From contig PBTQ01000074.1 of assembly GCA_002729125.1 (NCBI GenBank), positions 1 to 52,506 on the forward strand: 52,506 nucleotides of DNA, in the 5' to 3' direction. The DNA is from Acidimicrobiaceae bacterium (GTDB lineage Bacteria; Actinomycetota; Acidimicrobiia; Acidimicrobiales; Aldehydirespiratoraceae). A program made the position numbers and the translations under genes. The notes under the pieces were generated by a model that was not told the origin of the DNA, searched no databases, and saw nothing but the letters and a program-made list of their open reading frames with translations. Shown here piece by piece: positions 1-8,007 of this stretch; within the stretch, counting starts at the first letter, position 1; each line of letters begins with the position of its first letter.

Positions 1-813
1 AAGATCGTCGTGGTCGGCCAGCAGTGGTGGTGGGAGTTCCGCTATTACTTCACCGAGGACGTCGACGCCGACTTCCTCGACGATCCCCGCAACCTCCCGC
101 CCGCCGACATCGTCACGGCGGGGCAGATAGTCATCCCGACCGGTCAAGAGGTCGAGTTGCTCGTCACGTCCCGTGACGTGATCCACTCGTTCTGGATCCC
201 AGCGCTCAACGGCAAGCGCGATGCCCGCCCGGGCTTCTTCGCTCCGTGGGAAATCTCCGCCGATGACCCTGGTGTCTACTTTGGTCAGTGCACCGAGTTC
301 TGTGGCCTCTCGCATGCAAAAATGCGGATGCAGACCATCGCGATGGACCCCGTCGACTTCCAGAACTGGATCGATGAGCAGATGGTCCCACAGAGCGCGC
401 CGTGGGAGAATCCCGACGACCCCGTCTCGCGTGGCGCCACGGCATTCCTCGCCAACTGCTCGTCGTGCCACCTGGTCGAGGGTTTCAGTGGCGATGAGGA
501 CATCGCCGCTGCCGTGGTCTCGCAGGCCGCGCCGAACCTCACCCACTTCGCAAGCCGCACGACCTTCGCCGGCGGCATCCTCAACACCTACACCGAGGAT
601 GGCGAGTGGAACCGCGACGACATCTCGCAGTGGCTGCGAGCCCCCGAAACCGTGAAGGAGAACTACGCCAACGGGCTTCCCGATGGTGAATTGCCCCGAG
701 GCATGCCCAATCTGGGTCTGTCCGAACGAACGATTAGCGATCTTGTCGCCTATCTCGAGACCCTCGGCGAGAAGCCGTCGGCCGAGATCCTGGCGGCGAC
801 GGAGGTGGAGTGA
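1..813 (+). CDS. ctaC: Cytochrome c oxidase subunit II with fused cytochrome c domain (5' end outside window)
   Basis: This is the CuA-bearing subunit of an aa3/caa3-type terminal oxidase, which takes electrons at the outer face of the membrane. The reading frame is open from base 1, so the GTG at 10 is not the real start. The N-terminal membrane anchors lie upstream of the window. The visible part holds the cupredoxin domain with the HSFWIP histidine and the CuA motif GQCTEFCGLSHAKM (two Cys, His, Met). A C-terminal cytochrome c domain follows, with a CSSCH haem motif and a candidate axial Met in RGMPNLG. The stop lies 3 bp before ctaD. The fused cytochrome domain is known from caa3-type subunit II proteins and removes the need for a soluble cytochrome c. 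Confidence 0.95.
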   Translation, partial: KIVVVGQQWWWEFRYYFTEDVDADFLDDPRNLPPADIVTAGQIVIPTGQEVELLVTSRDVIHSFWIPALNGKRDARPGFFAPWEISADDPGVYFGQCTEFCGLSHAKMRMQTIAMDPVDFQNWIDEQMVPQSAPWENPDDPVSRGATAFLANCSSCHLVEGFSGDEDIAAAVVSQAAPNLTHFASRTTFAGGILNTYTEDGEWNRDDISQWLRAPETVKENYANGLPDGELPRGMPNLGLSERTISDLVAYLETLGEKPSAEILAATEVE

Positions 814-816
814 GCC

Positions 817-2823
817 ATGGCGATCATCGAAGAACCTCTTGCCCTCACCAGTGGTGAGCAGCACGCGGAGCGGCCGCTCGGCGTCCTGACTCGACCCCAG
901 GCCAACGGCAGTTGGAAGGACTGGGTCAGCACTGTCGACCACAAGAAGATCGGCATCATGTACGGCGTTGCCGCGATGTTCTTCTTCCTCCTTGGTGGCC
1001 TTGAAGCGCTGCTCATCCGCACCCAGCTGGCCTTCCCGGAGAGCGGCTTCCTGAGCGCCGACGTCTACAACCAGATCTTCACGATGCACGGCGTCACGAT
1101 GATCTTCTTGTTCGTCATGCCGTTTGCGGCAGCGTTCGCCAACTACTTGATCCCGTTGCAGATCGGCGCCCGCGATGTCGCTTTTCCCCGCCTGAACGCA
1201 CTCTCGTTCTGGGTCTGGCTCTCCGGGGCGATCTTCCTCAACACGTCGTGGATCGTCGGTGGCGGCGGCGCTGACTGCGGTTGGTTCTGCTACTCACCCA
1301 ACAGCGGCATCACCTTCTCGCCGACCAACGGCGTTGACTTCTACGCCATCGGTCTGTTGATCACCGGTATCGCCTCGTTGGTCTCTGCTGTCAACCTGGC
1401 GGTGACGTGTCTCAACATGCGGGCTCCGGGCATGAGCCTGTTCCGCATGCCGGTGTTGACCTGGATGCTCCTGGTCACGCAGTTTCTGCTGGCCTTCGCC
1501 CTACCGGTCATCACCGTGGCGCTTCTGTTGTTGCTGTTCGACCGCCAGTTCGACTCGCAATTCTTCGACCCTGAAGCGGGCGCTGATCCGTTGCTCTGGC
1601 AGCACCTCTTCTGGATCTTCGGTCACCCCGAGGTGTACATCATCATCCTCCCGAGCTTCGGCATCATTTCCGAAGTGATCCCGGCGTTCAGCCGGAAGCC
1701 CATTTTCGGCTACTCGTTCATGGTGTTCTCCGGCATCGCGATCGGGTTCATGGGTTGGGGCGTGTGGGCCCACCACATGTTCGTGTCCGGCATCGGTCCG
1801 ATCTCGGTGTTCGCCTTCTCGATGGCGACGATGTTCATCGCCGTGCCGACCGGTGTGAAGATCCTGAACTGGCTCGCCACGATGTGGGGCGGCAAGCTCA
1901 ACTTCTCCACGGCGATGCTGTTCGCCGTCGGCACCGTCACGATGTTCACCATTGGCGGCCTGTCGGGGGTCACGCACTCGCTCGCCCCGGCCGACACCCA
2001 GCAGACCGACACCTACTACATCGTTGCGCACTTCCACTATGTGATCTTCGGTGGCGGTGTCCTCGGTCTGTTCGCCGGCGTCTACTTCTGGTGGCCGAAG
2101 GTGTTCGGTCACTTGCTTGACGAGCGACGCGGCAAGATCCACTTCTGGGCCATGCTCATCGGCTTCAACTTGACCTTCGGCCCGATGCACGTGCTCGGCC
2201 TGCAGGGCATGAGTCGCCGCATCAACACCTACTCGTCGGGCTTCGGCTTCGAGTTCTGGAACCTCGTCGCAACGATCGGTTCGTACATTCTCGGTGCGTC
2301 GGTGTTGTACTTCCTGTGGAACGTCTACATGTCCAAGAAGGACGCCCCGAACCTGCCGGCCCCCGGCCCTGATCCGTGGGATGCCCGCAGCCTCGAGTGG
2401 TCGATCCCGTCGCCGACTCCGGAGCACAACTTCGACGAGATTCCGGTCATCGAGTCGCAGGACGACTGGTGGTTCCGCAAGTACAACATCGAAGACGACG
2501 GTTCGGTCGTTCGTATCTCCTCTGCTGAGGACGCAGCGCAAAAGGGCGACGCCGTTGGCGTGCACCTTCCGTCGCCGTCGTTCTGGCCACTCGTGCTGGC
2601 CATCGGCCTGCCGCTCATCGGCTACGGCCTTATCTTCAACCTGTGGCTTTGTGTGGTGGGTGGTCTGCTCACCGGCGGCGCCATCTACGCCTGGGTATTG
2701 GAGCCGGTCGATGATCCGGACGCCGGTGCCCATGGCCACGACGACCACCACGACGGTGGCGATCCCGATGGCGAACTCGCCACGGTCGGCGCCGCTGGCG
2801 ACGATACGGAGGGAGAGGGCTGA
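817..2823 (+). CDS. ctaD: Cytochrome c oxidase subunit I
   Basis: This is the catalytic subunit (668 aa) of the haem-copper oxidase that reduces O2 and pumps protons. Twelve core helices can be traced. Metal-ligand motifs are present: FTMHGVTM (haem a His), GHPEVYI (CuB His and the cross-linked Tyr), and AHFHYVIFGG near the C-terminal core (haem His pair). After the core there is a soluble linker, then two more hydrophobic segments near residues 590-630, and a His/Asp-rich tail (HGHDDHHDGG). The stop TGA shares its last base with the ctaE ATG (TGATG), so translation is probably coupled. The extra C-terminal helices recur in actinobacterial CtaD. Confidence 0.97.
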   Translation: MAIIEEPLALTSGEQHAERPLGVLTRPQANGSWKDWVSTVDHKKIGIMYGVAAMFFFLLGGLEALLIRTQLAFPESGFLSADVYNQIFTMHGVTMIFLFVMPFAAAFANYLIPLQIGARDVAFPRLNALSFWVWLSGAIFLNTSWIVGGGGADCGWFCYSPNSGITFSPTNGVDFYAIGLLITGIASLVSAVNLAVTCLNMRAPGMSLFRMPVLTWMLLVTQFLLAFALPVITVALLLLLFDRQFDSQFFDPEAGADPLLWQHLFWIFGHPEVYIIILPSFGIISEVIPAFSRKPIFGYSFMVFSGIAIGFMGWGVWAHHMFVSGIGPISVFAFSMATMFIAVPTGVKILNWLATMWGGKLNFSTAMLFAVGTVTMFTIGGLSGVTHSLAPADTQQTDTYYIVAHFHYVIFGGGVLGLFAGVYFWWPKVFGHLLDERRGKIHFWAMLIGFNLTFGPMHVLGLQGMSRRINTYSSGFGFEFWNLVATIGSYILGASVLYFLWNVYMSKKDAPNLPAPGPDPWDARSLEWSIPSPTPEHNFDEIPVIESQDDWWFRKYNIEDDGSVVRISSAEDAAQKGDAVGVHLPSPSFWPLVLAIGLPLIGYGLIFNLWLCVVGGLLTGGAIYAWVLEPVDDPDAGAHGHDDHHDGGDPDGELATVGAAGDDTEGEG

Positions 2824-3446
2824 TGGCGACCGCAACGGCCCCGGCCACCGATACACATCACGACGCCCACGACCCGCACGCGACGAACACGGGCATCTCC
2901 AACAACAAGTTGGCGATGTGGTTGTTTTTGTCGACGGAGTGTCTGCTGTTCGGTGCGCTCATCTCGACGTACCTGATCTACAAGACGCGGGGCAGTGGTG
3001 AGGTCCTGCCGACCGATCTGTTCGACATCCCGTTCACGTCGGTCTCGTCGTTCGTGCTCCTCATGAGCTCGCTGACGATGGTGCTCGCCCTCTCGGCGTT
3101 CGGCCGCAACGACCTCGATCGAGGCAAGGCGTGGCTGCTCGTCACGGCCATGCTCGGCGCTGTCTTCATGGGCGGCCAAGCCTACGAGTTCACCGCCTTC
3201 TACGAGGAGGGCCTCGGCTACACCACCAACCCGGCGGCGTCAGCCTTCTACACCCTCACCGGATTCCACGGCGCCCACGTGAGCATCGGCATCATCATGC
3301 TGATGTCGTTATGGGTTGCTGCCAACCAGGGCAAGCTGACCGGCAAGAACAGTGAGACCGTCGAGATCGTCGGCCTCTACTGGCACTTCGTCGATCTCGT
3401 GTGGATCTTCATCTTCACCGTTATCTATCTGATCCCGCCGGAGTGA
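2823..3446 (+). CDS. ctaE: Cytochrome c oxidase subunit III
   Basis: This is subunit III (207 aa), an integral membrane protein that stabilises the oxidase core. Five to six hydrophobic segments are visible. Family motifs include LAMWLFLSTEC in the first helix, GFHGAHVSIG, and the C-terminal YWHFVDLVWIFIF. The N-terminus is His-rich (THHDAHDPH), echoing the tail of ctaD and the head of ctaF. The start ATG overlaps the ctaD stop. The length is typical of short actinobacterial CtaE proteins. Confidence 0.96.
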   Translation: MATATAPATDTHHDAHDPHATNTGISNNKLAMWLFLSTECLLFGALISTYLIYKTRGSGEVLPTDLFDIPFTSVSSFVLLMSSLTMVLALSAFGRNDLDRGKAWLLVTAMLGAVFMGGQAYEFTAFYEEGLGYTTNPAASAFYTLTGFHGAHVSIGIIMLMSLWVAANQGKLTGKNSETVEIVGLYWHFVDLVWIFIFTVIYLIPPE

Positions 3447-3451
3447 GCGAC

Positions 3452-3781
3452 ATGAGCGAAACCACCGAAGCGGCCGTCGAGACTCACGACGATCACCACC
3501 CGTCCGACTGGGAGTACATCAAGGTCGCCATCATCCTTGCCGCGGTCACTGCGGCGGAGGTTGCGACCTACTTCGAATCGGTCTTCACCTTCTTCGAGAC
3601 CCGCTGGATCCTGCTCACGTCGTTGTTCACCATGATGATCTTCAAGGGCTGGCTGGTTACTCGGGTGTTCATGCACTTGAAGCAGGACAAGCCGGTTCTG
3701 CAGCAGTCCTTCTTCGCCGGGGTGCTTCTTGCCACGGCGGTGTACGTCGTGGCCCTCCTAGCGTTCAACGTATTCGGATAA
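3452..3781 (+). CDS. ctaF: Cytochrome c oxidase subunit IV (prokaryotic COX4 type)
   Basis: A 109-aa protein with about three membrane helices after a short polar N-terminus, fitting the prokaryotic subunit IV family (caa3-type subunit IV). The helices start at EYIKVAIILAAVTAAEV. ILLTSLFTMMIFKGWLVTRVFMHLKQDKP is the characteristic middle region. I chose ATG 3452 because GGAG at 3440-3443 is well placed. An in-frame GTG at 3443 that overlaps the ctaE stop is the alternative, and the ORF-track start at 3401 lies inside ctaE. The N-terminus is again His/Asp-rich (THDDHHPSD). Confidence 0.9.
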   Translation: MSETTEAAVETHDDHHPSDWEYIKVAIILAAVTAAEVATYFESVFTFFETRWILLTSLFTMMIFKGWLVTRVFMHLKQDKPVLQQSFFAGVLLATAVYVVALLAFNVFG

Positions 3782-3785
3782 CGCC

Positions 3786-4685
3786 ATGACTTCCCTACCC
3801 GCTGCGAGCGCGTGGGACTACGAGTTCCACCCAGAAGTGTGGTTGCTGGTGGCTGCAATCATCGGCTTGGGGGTCTATTCGGCCCGAACCATCGGACCAC
3901 TCGTAGTACCGGAAGGGGAGCCGGTCACCACGGTCAATCAGAAGCGGTTCTTTATCGTCGGTGTGGCCATGTTGTGGTTCGCCGCCGACTGGCCGATGCA
4001 TGACATCGCTGAAGAGCAGCTGTACTTCGTTCACATGCTCCAGCACCTGCTGATCAGCTTCATCATCCCGCCGTTGCTTTTGTTGGCGATGCCGGCGTGG
4101 CTGGCCCGCCTCGTCATTCTTGACGCCGGCGCACCCCAGCGGATTCTGCGGGTGCTCACCAAGCCGATTGTGGCGGGCATCATCTTCAACGGCCTGCAGA
4201 TCCTCACCCACTGGGGCGCAGTGGTGAATCTGTCGTCGGACAACGGCCCGTTCCACTACACGATCCACCTGTTGGTGTTCGCGTCGGCGCTGCTCATGTG
4301 GTTCCCGGTCGTCGGTCCGCTCAAGGAACTCCAGATGGGTGAGCCCGGGAAGATGCTGTACCTCTTCCTCATGTCGATCGTGCCCACGGTGCCGGCCGGT
4401 TGGCTCACCTTCGCCGAGGGCGTCGTCTACGAGGCCTACGAGACTGACGATGCACTGTGGGGCATCTCGCCGGTCGAAGACCAGCAGGCCGCCGGTGCGG
4501 TCATGAAGGTCATCGGTGGCTTCTACCTCTGGACGATCATCGCCGTCCGCTTCTTCCGTCTTGCTGCGAACAACGCTCGAGCCGAAGAGCAGGCCCGACG
4601 CGACCGTCACAACCGGCGGCTCACGTTTGACGATGTCGAGCAGCGGTTCGCTGACGCCGGTGAGCCGCCCGTCGAGACTCGCTAG
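3786..4685 (+). CDS. ctaG: Cytochrome c oxidase assembly protein, CtaG (Caa3_CtaG) family
   Basis: A polytopic membrane protein (299 aa) of the Caa3_CtaG family, implicated in copper delivery or assembly of caa3 oxidases. The conserved region WPMHDIAEEQLYFVHMLQHLL contains the spaced His residues typical of the family. About seven hydrophobic segments follow, and the C-terminal tail is charged and cytoplasmic (AEEQARRDRHNRR). It begins 4 bp after ctaF and closes the oxidase operon. The next gene is on the opposite strand 15 bp downstream. Confidence 0.9.
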   Translation: MTSLPAASAWDYEFHPEVWLLVAAIIGLGVYSARTIGPLVVPEGEPVTTVNQKRFFIVGVAMLWFAADWPMHDIAEEQLYFVHMLQHLLISFIIPPLLLLAMPAWLARLVILDAGAPQRILRVLTKPIVAGIIFNGLQILTHWGAVVNLSSDNGPFHYTIHLLVFASALLMWFPVVGPLKELQMGEPGKMLYLFLMSIVPTVPAGWLTFAEGVVYEAYETDDALWGISPVEDQQAAGAVMKVIGGFYLWTIIAVRFFRLAANNARAEEQARRDRHNRRLTFDDVEQRFADAGEPPVETR

Positions 4686-4700
4686 GACCCGGCCCGACGC

Positions 4701-5012
4701 TTAGATGGCGTTGTACGTCAGGCGCGTTCCGCCGTTGCGGAGATCGGGATAGGCGGCCGCGACGGCCTGCATCATGCCCGTCCACCACTCGCTATCGACG
4801 ATGGCGTCGGAGAACTTACCCTGGGCTTCGAACGAGTCGAAGTCGATCATGTATTCGACCTGGTGGACGTCGCCGCCGGAGACCGAGCGCATGAGGCGGG
4901 GGTTCGTCGCTCCAAGCCCCTCATGGATCGGAGCTGCCTCCCGAGATCCGGCCACGACCGCCTCGATGGCTGTCGGGGTTCCTTCCCACGTGGTGGTCTG
5001 TGTGATGAGCAT
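4701..5012 (-). CDS. Small alpha/beta-barrel-like protein of unknown function
   Basis: A 103-aa soluble protein with no named homologue that I recognise. The pattern is strand (MLITQTTTWEG), helix, strand (LMRSVSGGDVHQVEYMIDF), helix, strand (RLTYNAI). It resembles a single dimeric alpha/beta-barrel (ABM/NIPSNAP-like) module. I chose ATG 5012. The longer ORF-track frame to 5540 runs antisense into serS and is not believable. The gene is divergent from serS across 157 bp. An AT-rich 14-mer in its upstream region recurs upstream of the 51788 gene. The fold is inferred from sequence pattern only. Confidence 0.65.
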   Translation of the reverse strand: MLITQTTTWEGTPTAIEAVVAGSREAAPIHEGLGATNPRLMRSVSGGDVHQVEYMIDFDSFEAQGKFSDAIVDSEWWTGMMQAVAAAYPDLRNGGTRLTYNAI

Positions 5013-5059
5013 GGTGTTTCTCCGTAGTGGTTGGACTGCGCAACCCTTGTCTGGGGTCA

Positions 5060-5073
5060 TTGTGAAATTCTTG
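5060..5073 (-). promoter_or_regulatory. Candidate regulatory word CAAGAATTTCACAA, copy 1
   Basis: Read on the minus strand, this AT-rich 14-mer lies 47 bp upstream of the start of the 103-aa barrel-like gene. An identical copy, same strand, lies at 52476-52489 upstream of another barrel-like gene. It stands out against the GC-rich background. It could be a promoter element or a regulator site. No spacing-matched second element is shared between the two copies. Confidence 0.35.
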
Positions 5074-5169
5074 TCGAGGCCGATTCGCACGTAGGTCCTG
5101 GCCGGCTCGGCGGATCCGGACACCGATGAAACGAGCGCCGCTGGGACCTGCGGGCGATACCGTCTCACC

Positions 5170-6459
5170 ATGCTCGACATCAAGCTGCTGCGCACCGACC
5201 CGGAGGCCGTGAAAGCGGCGATCGCTCGCCGAGGCGACGACACCTCGGGTATCGATCGCGCTGTCGAACTCGATGCCAGTGTCCGGGCGGTCGGTACCGA
5301 ACGTGACGACATCCGAAGTCGGGTCAATGCCCTGTCCAAAGAGATCGGGGCGCTGCATCGCGACGGCAAGGGCGATGAGGCGAGCGCGCTGCAAGACGAG
5401 AGCAAGACGCTCGGCGAGCGGGAGAAGTCGCTGGCTGCCGAGGCCGACGAACTCCAGGCCGCCCTTCGCCAGCAACTGCTCCACATTGCGAACATGCCGG
5501 CTCCGGATGCGCCTGACGGCCTCACCGATGACGACAACATAGTCGTGCGCGTCGAAGGCCATGACCCTGATGGCTATGCCGAACATCAGAAGGTCCCTCA
5601 TTGGGAGGTCGGCGAACAGCTCGGCATCCTTGATGGCGATCGCGCGGTGAAGATGTCTGGTTCGATGTTCGCCATGTACCGGGGCGCCGGTGCCCATCTG
5701 CTGAGCGCGCTCATCAATTATGGCCTCGATCGCAATCGGGACGCCTTCGAGCAGATCCGCCCTCCGACGGTCGTGAAGACCGACACGATGATCGGCACCG
5801 GGCACCTTCCGAAGTTCAGCGATGATGCGTACCACCTTGAGCGTGATGACCTCTGGGCGATTCCCACTGCCGAGGTGCCGCTCACGTCGATGGTCGCCGG
5901 CGAGGTGCTCGACGAGTCCGAGTTGCCGATGCGACTCATGGCCCACACCAGTTGTTATCGCCGCGAGGCCGGGTCGGCCGGCCGCGACACCCGTGGCCTG
6001 CTGCGCGTCCACGAGTTCGACAAGGTCGAGCTCTATGCGTTCTGCACGCCCGACCAGGCTCAGGCGGTGCACATGGAGATCCTCGAGCGGGCCGAGAACG
6101 CGATCCGCGATCTCGGTCTTGCCCATCGCGTCCTTGATCTTGCGTGCGGCGACATCAGCGGCGCCGGTGCTCGTACCTACGACATCGAGGTGTTCGCGCC
6201 GGGCGCCGACCGTTGGCTTGAGGTCAGCTCCGTCAGCTGGTGCACCGACTACCAGGCCCGGCGGGCCAACATCCGCTACCGGCCCGAGGGCGAGAAGGGC
6301 ACCCAGTTCGTGCACTCGCTGAACGGCTCGGGGCTCGCTGTGCCGCGGGTCTGGGCCGGCATTGTCGAGACGTACCGGCAGCCCGACGGCTCGGTGAAGA
6401 TCCCCGAAGCACTGCGCCCGTACATGGGCGATGTCACCGAGATTCCGGTTCCGGCTTGA
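5170..6459 (+). CDS. serS: Seryl-tRNA synthetase
   Basis: A class II aminoacyl-tRNA synthetase (429 aa, normal length) that charges tRNA-Ser. The N-terminal ~110 residues form the tRNA-binding coiled-coil arm, with many charged and Leu residues. The catalytic core shows TAEVPLTSM, the motif 2 region CYRREAGSAGRDTRGLLR with HEFDKVE, and motif 3 near the C-terminus (GSGLAVPRVWAGIVETYR). The start ATG is at 5170. The stop TGA overlaps the ATG of the methyltransferase (TGATG). I saw no convincing T-box leader. Confidence 0.97.
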   Translation: MLDIKLLRTDPEAVKAAIARRGDDTSGIDRAVELDASVRAVGTERDDIRSRVNALSKEIGALHRDGKGDEASALQDESKTLGEREKSLAAEADELQAALRQQLLHIANMPAPDAPDGLTDDDNIVVRVEGHDPDGYAEHQKVPHWEVGEQLGILDGDRAVKMSGSMFAMYRGAGAHLLSALINYGLDRNRDAFEQIRPPTVVKTDTMIGTGHLPKFSDDAYHLERDDLWAIPTAEVPLTSMVAGEVLDESELPMRLMAHTSCYRREAGSAGRDTRGLLRVHEFDKVELYAFCTPDQAQAVHMEILERAENAIRDLGLAHRVLDLACGDISGAGARTYDIEVFAPGADRWLEVSSVSWCTDYQARRANIRYRPEGEKGTQFVHSLNGSGLAVPRVWAGIVETYRQPDGSVKIPEALRPYMGDVTEIPVPA

Positions 6460-7091
6460 TGCCGGGTCCGGTGACCTGGCTCCCCGACGCGGAGGGCACG
6501 GTCACGGACCTCCCTGTCTTCGGCTCGGTGTCGCCGATGCGGAAGGTGACCGAAACGGTCGCCTTCGATGCGGCGTGGGATTCGTCGCGCCGCGACAAGG
6601 TTCGAGAACTTTTCGATGGCATGGCTGCTGAATGGACAAGTCGTTCCACCCCGGAGCGTGAGGCCTCGATCCTCGACGCGCTCGATCGCGGCGGGCTCGC
6701 AGGCGACACGGTGATCGAGCTCGGCTCGGGCACCGGCCTCGGCACCGGGCATCTCATCGAGCGCTTCGACGACGTCATCGCCCTCGACCTGTCGATGGAG
6801 ATGCTGCGCCATCAGCCCGACCTCACCCCGAAGTTGCAGGTCGACGCCTCGATGCTGCCCTTTCCCGACGATGCAGCCGATCTCCTCGTCCTGGTCAACA
6901 TGTTGCTCTTCCCGGCCGAGGTCGATCGGGTTGTGCGCCCGGTTGGTGGCCTGCTGTGGATTAACACGCTCGGGCATGAGACCCCGATCCATCTGAGCCC
7001 AGAAGCGGTCGTCGACGCACTACCTGGCTCGTGGACCGCGACAGCCGGTCGTGCCAGCTCGGGTCTCTGGGCCGCGGTGCAGCGGGCGTGA
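6459..7091 (+). CDS. SAM-dependent methyltransferase (class I)
   Basis: A 210-aa protein with the Rossmann-fold SAM-binding motif I VIELGSGTGLGTGHL, a motif II acidic residue in VIALDLSMEML, and the segment LPFPDDAADLLVLVNMLLF. It looks like a methyltransferase_11/25-type enzyme. The substrate cannot be told from the sequence. The start ATG 6459 overlaps the serS stop, so it is probably translated from the serS message. The longer ORF-track start at 6240 lies within serS and is rejected. Confidence 0.8.
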   Translation: MPGPVTWLPDAEGTVTDLPVFGSVSPMRKVTETVAFDAAWDSSRRDKVRELFDGMAAEWTSRSTPEREASILDALDRGGLAGDTVIELGSGTGLGTGHLIERFDDVIALDLSMEMLRHQPDLTPKLQVDASMLPFPDDAADLLVLVNMLLFPAEVDRVVRPVGGLLWINTLGHETPIHLSPEAVVDALPGSWTATAGRASSGLWAAVQRA

Positions 7092-7107
7092 GCGACATAC
7101 TGGGCCG

Positions 7108-8007
7108 ATGAAGATCCTCGATGCCGACACCGTTCGCTCCCGGGTGAGCCTCGCCGCCGCGCGAGGTGTCGTACACGATGCGTTCTGCGCCCTGGCCGAC
7201 GGTGACGTCGTGGCACCCGATGAGTTCGCCATGCACCTCGCCAACGGAGGCGAACTCCACGTGAAGGGAGCCCATCTCGGCGGGCCGTATCTCGCCTTCA
7301 AAGCCGCCGCAGGTGCGTTCCCCGAAGGCGGCAACTCCGGCTTCACGGCGGTCCTCGACGCCACTACCGGTGCGCCGGCTGCGATTCTCGACGATGGTGG
7401 CTGGCTCACGGAGATCCGCACTGCTGCAGCGTCTGCGGTGAGTGCCCGGGCACTTGCTCGGCCCGACTCCCGCACGTTGACGATTCTCGGCGGCGGCTTT
7501 CAGGCTGCGTTTCAGGTTGCTGCGCTGCGCGAGGCCCTCGGCATCGAGTCGGTCACCGTCTGGAGCCGCAGTCCGGAAACCCGAGAGAGGTTTGCAGCGG
7601 AGCATGACGCCGTCGCCGCCGACACGGTCGGCGAGGCCGTGCGCGGCGCGGACATCGTGGTCTGCTGCACACCGAGCCGTGGACCCCTGGTCACGTTCGA
7701 GATGATCTCGCCCGGCACCCACGTCATCGCCATGGGATCCGACCTCCTCGGCAAACGGGAGCTGGCCGATGATTTGCTTCTCGGTGCTGACCTGCTGGTC
7801 GCCGACGATGTGTCGATCGCTGGTCGTGTCGGCGAACTCGCCCATCTCGCCGAGGCTGCGGAACGGGCGGTCGATCTCGGCGATATCCTGACCGGCCGTT
7901 CGCCGGGCCGCACCTCTGACGAACAGATCAGCGTCTCTGATCATTGTGGTCTCGGCATCCAGGATGCCGCCATGGCCCAACTCGTGATGACCGGAGGGCC
8001 ATCGTGA
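7108..8007 (+). CDS. Ornithine cyclodeaminase / mu-crystallin family protein (imine reductase-like)
   Basis: A 299-aa NAD(P)-binding protein of the ornithine cyclodeaminase family. Hallmarks are a Lys in ELHVKGAH, an Arg in TEIRTAAASA, the dinucleotide motif TILGGGFQAAFQ followed by VTVWSRSPETRE, and VIAMGSDLLGKREL. Known functions include ornithine cyclisation, alanine dehydrogenation, ectoine catabolism (EutC) and iminosuccinate reduction (BhcD). ATG 7108 is preferred over the upstream 7051 start, which overlaps the methyltransferase. Its stop overlaps the GTG of a PLP dehydratase-family gene, an arrangement also seen for eutB/eutC and bhcB/bhcD. The exact substrate is undetermined. Confidence 0.8.
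   Translation: MKILDADTVRSRVSLAAARGVVHDAFCALADGDVVAPDEFAMHLANGGELHVKGAHLGGPYLAFKAAAGAFPEGGNSGFTAVLDATTGAPAAILDDGGWLTEIRTAAASAVSARALARPDSRTLTILGGGFQAAFQVAALREALGIESVTVWSRSPETRERFAAEHDAVAADTVGEAVRGADIVVCCTPSRGPLVTFEMISPGTHVIAMGSDLLGKRELADDLLLGADLLVADDVSIAGRVGELAHLAEAAERAVDLGDILTGRSPGRTSDEQISVSDHCGLGIQDAAMAQLVMTGGPS

Noticed and set aside
1501-2856. 451-aa minus-strand ORF antisense to ctaD, and similar long antisense ORFs over serS (4921-6315), the 17443 hydrolase (17314-18693), lysC (18815-20143) and GH3 (23720-25075)
   Set aside because: They mirror strongly conserved genes on the other strand, have low-complexity, Arg/His-rich or otherwise shadow-like composition, and contain no recognisable domain.
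5100-5169. T-box-like TGGGACCTGCGG ahead of serS
   Set aside because: It has an extra base relative to the T-box core, no stem I or terminator could be traced, and the position is too close to the start.
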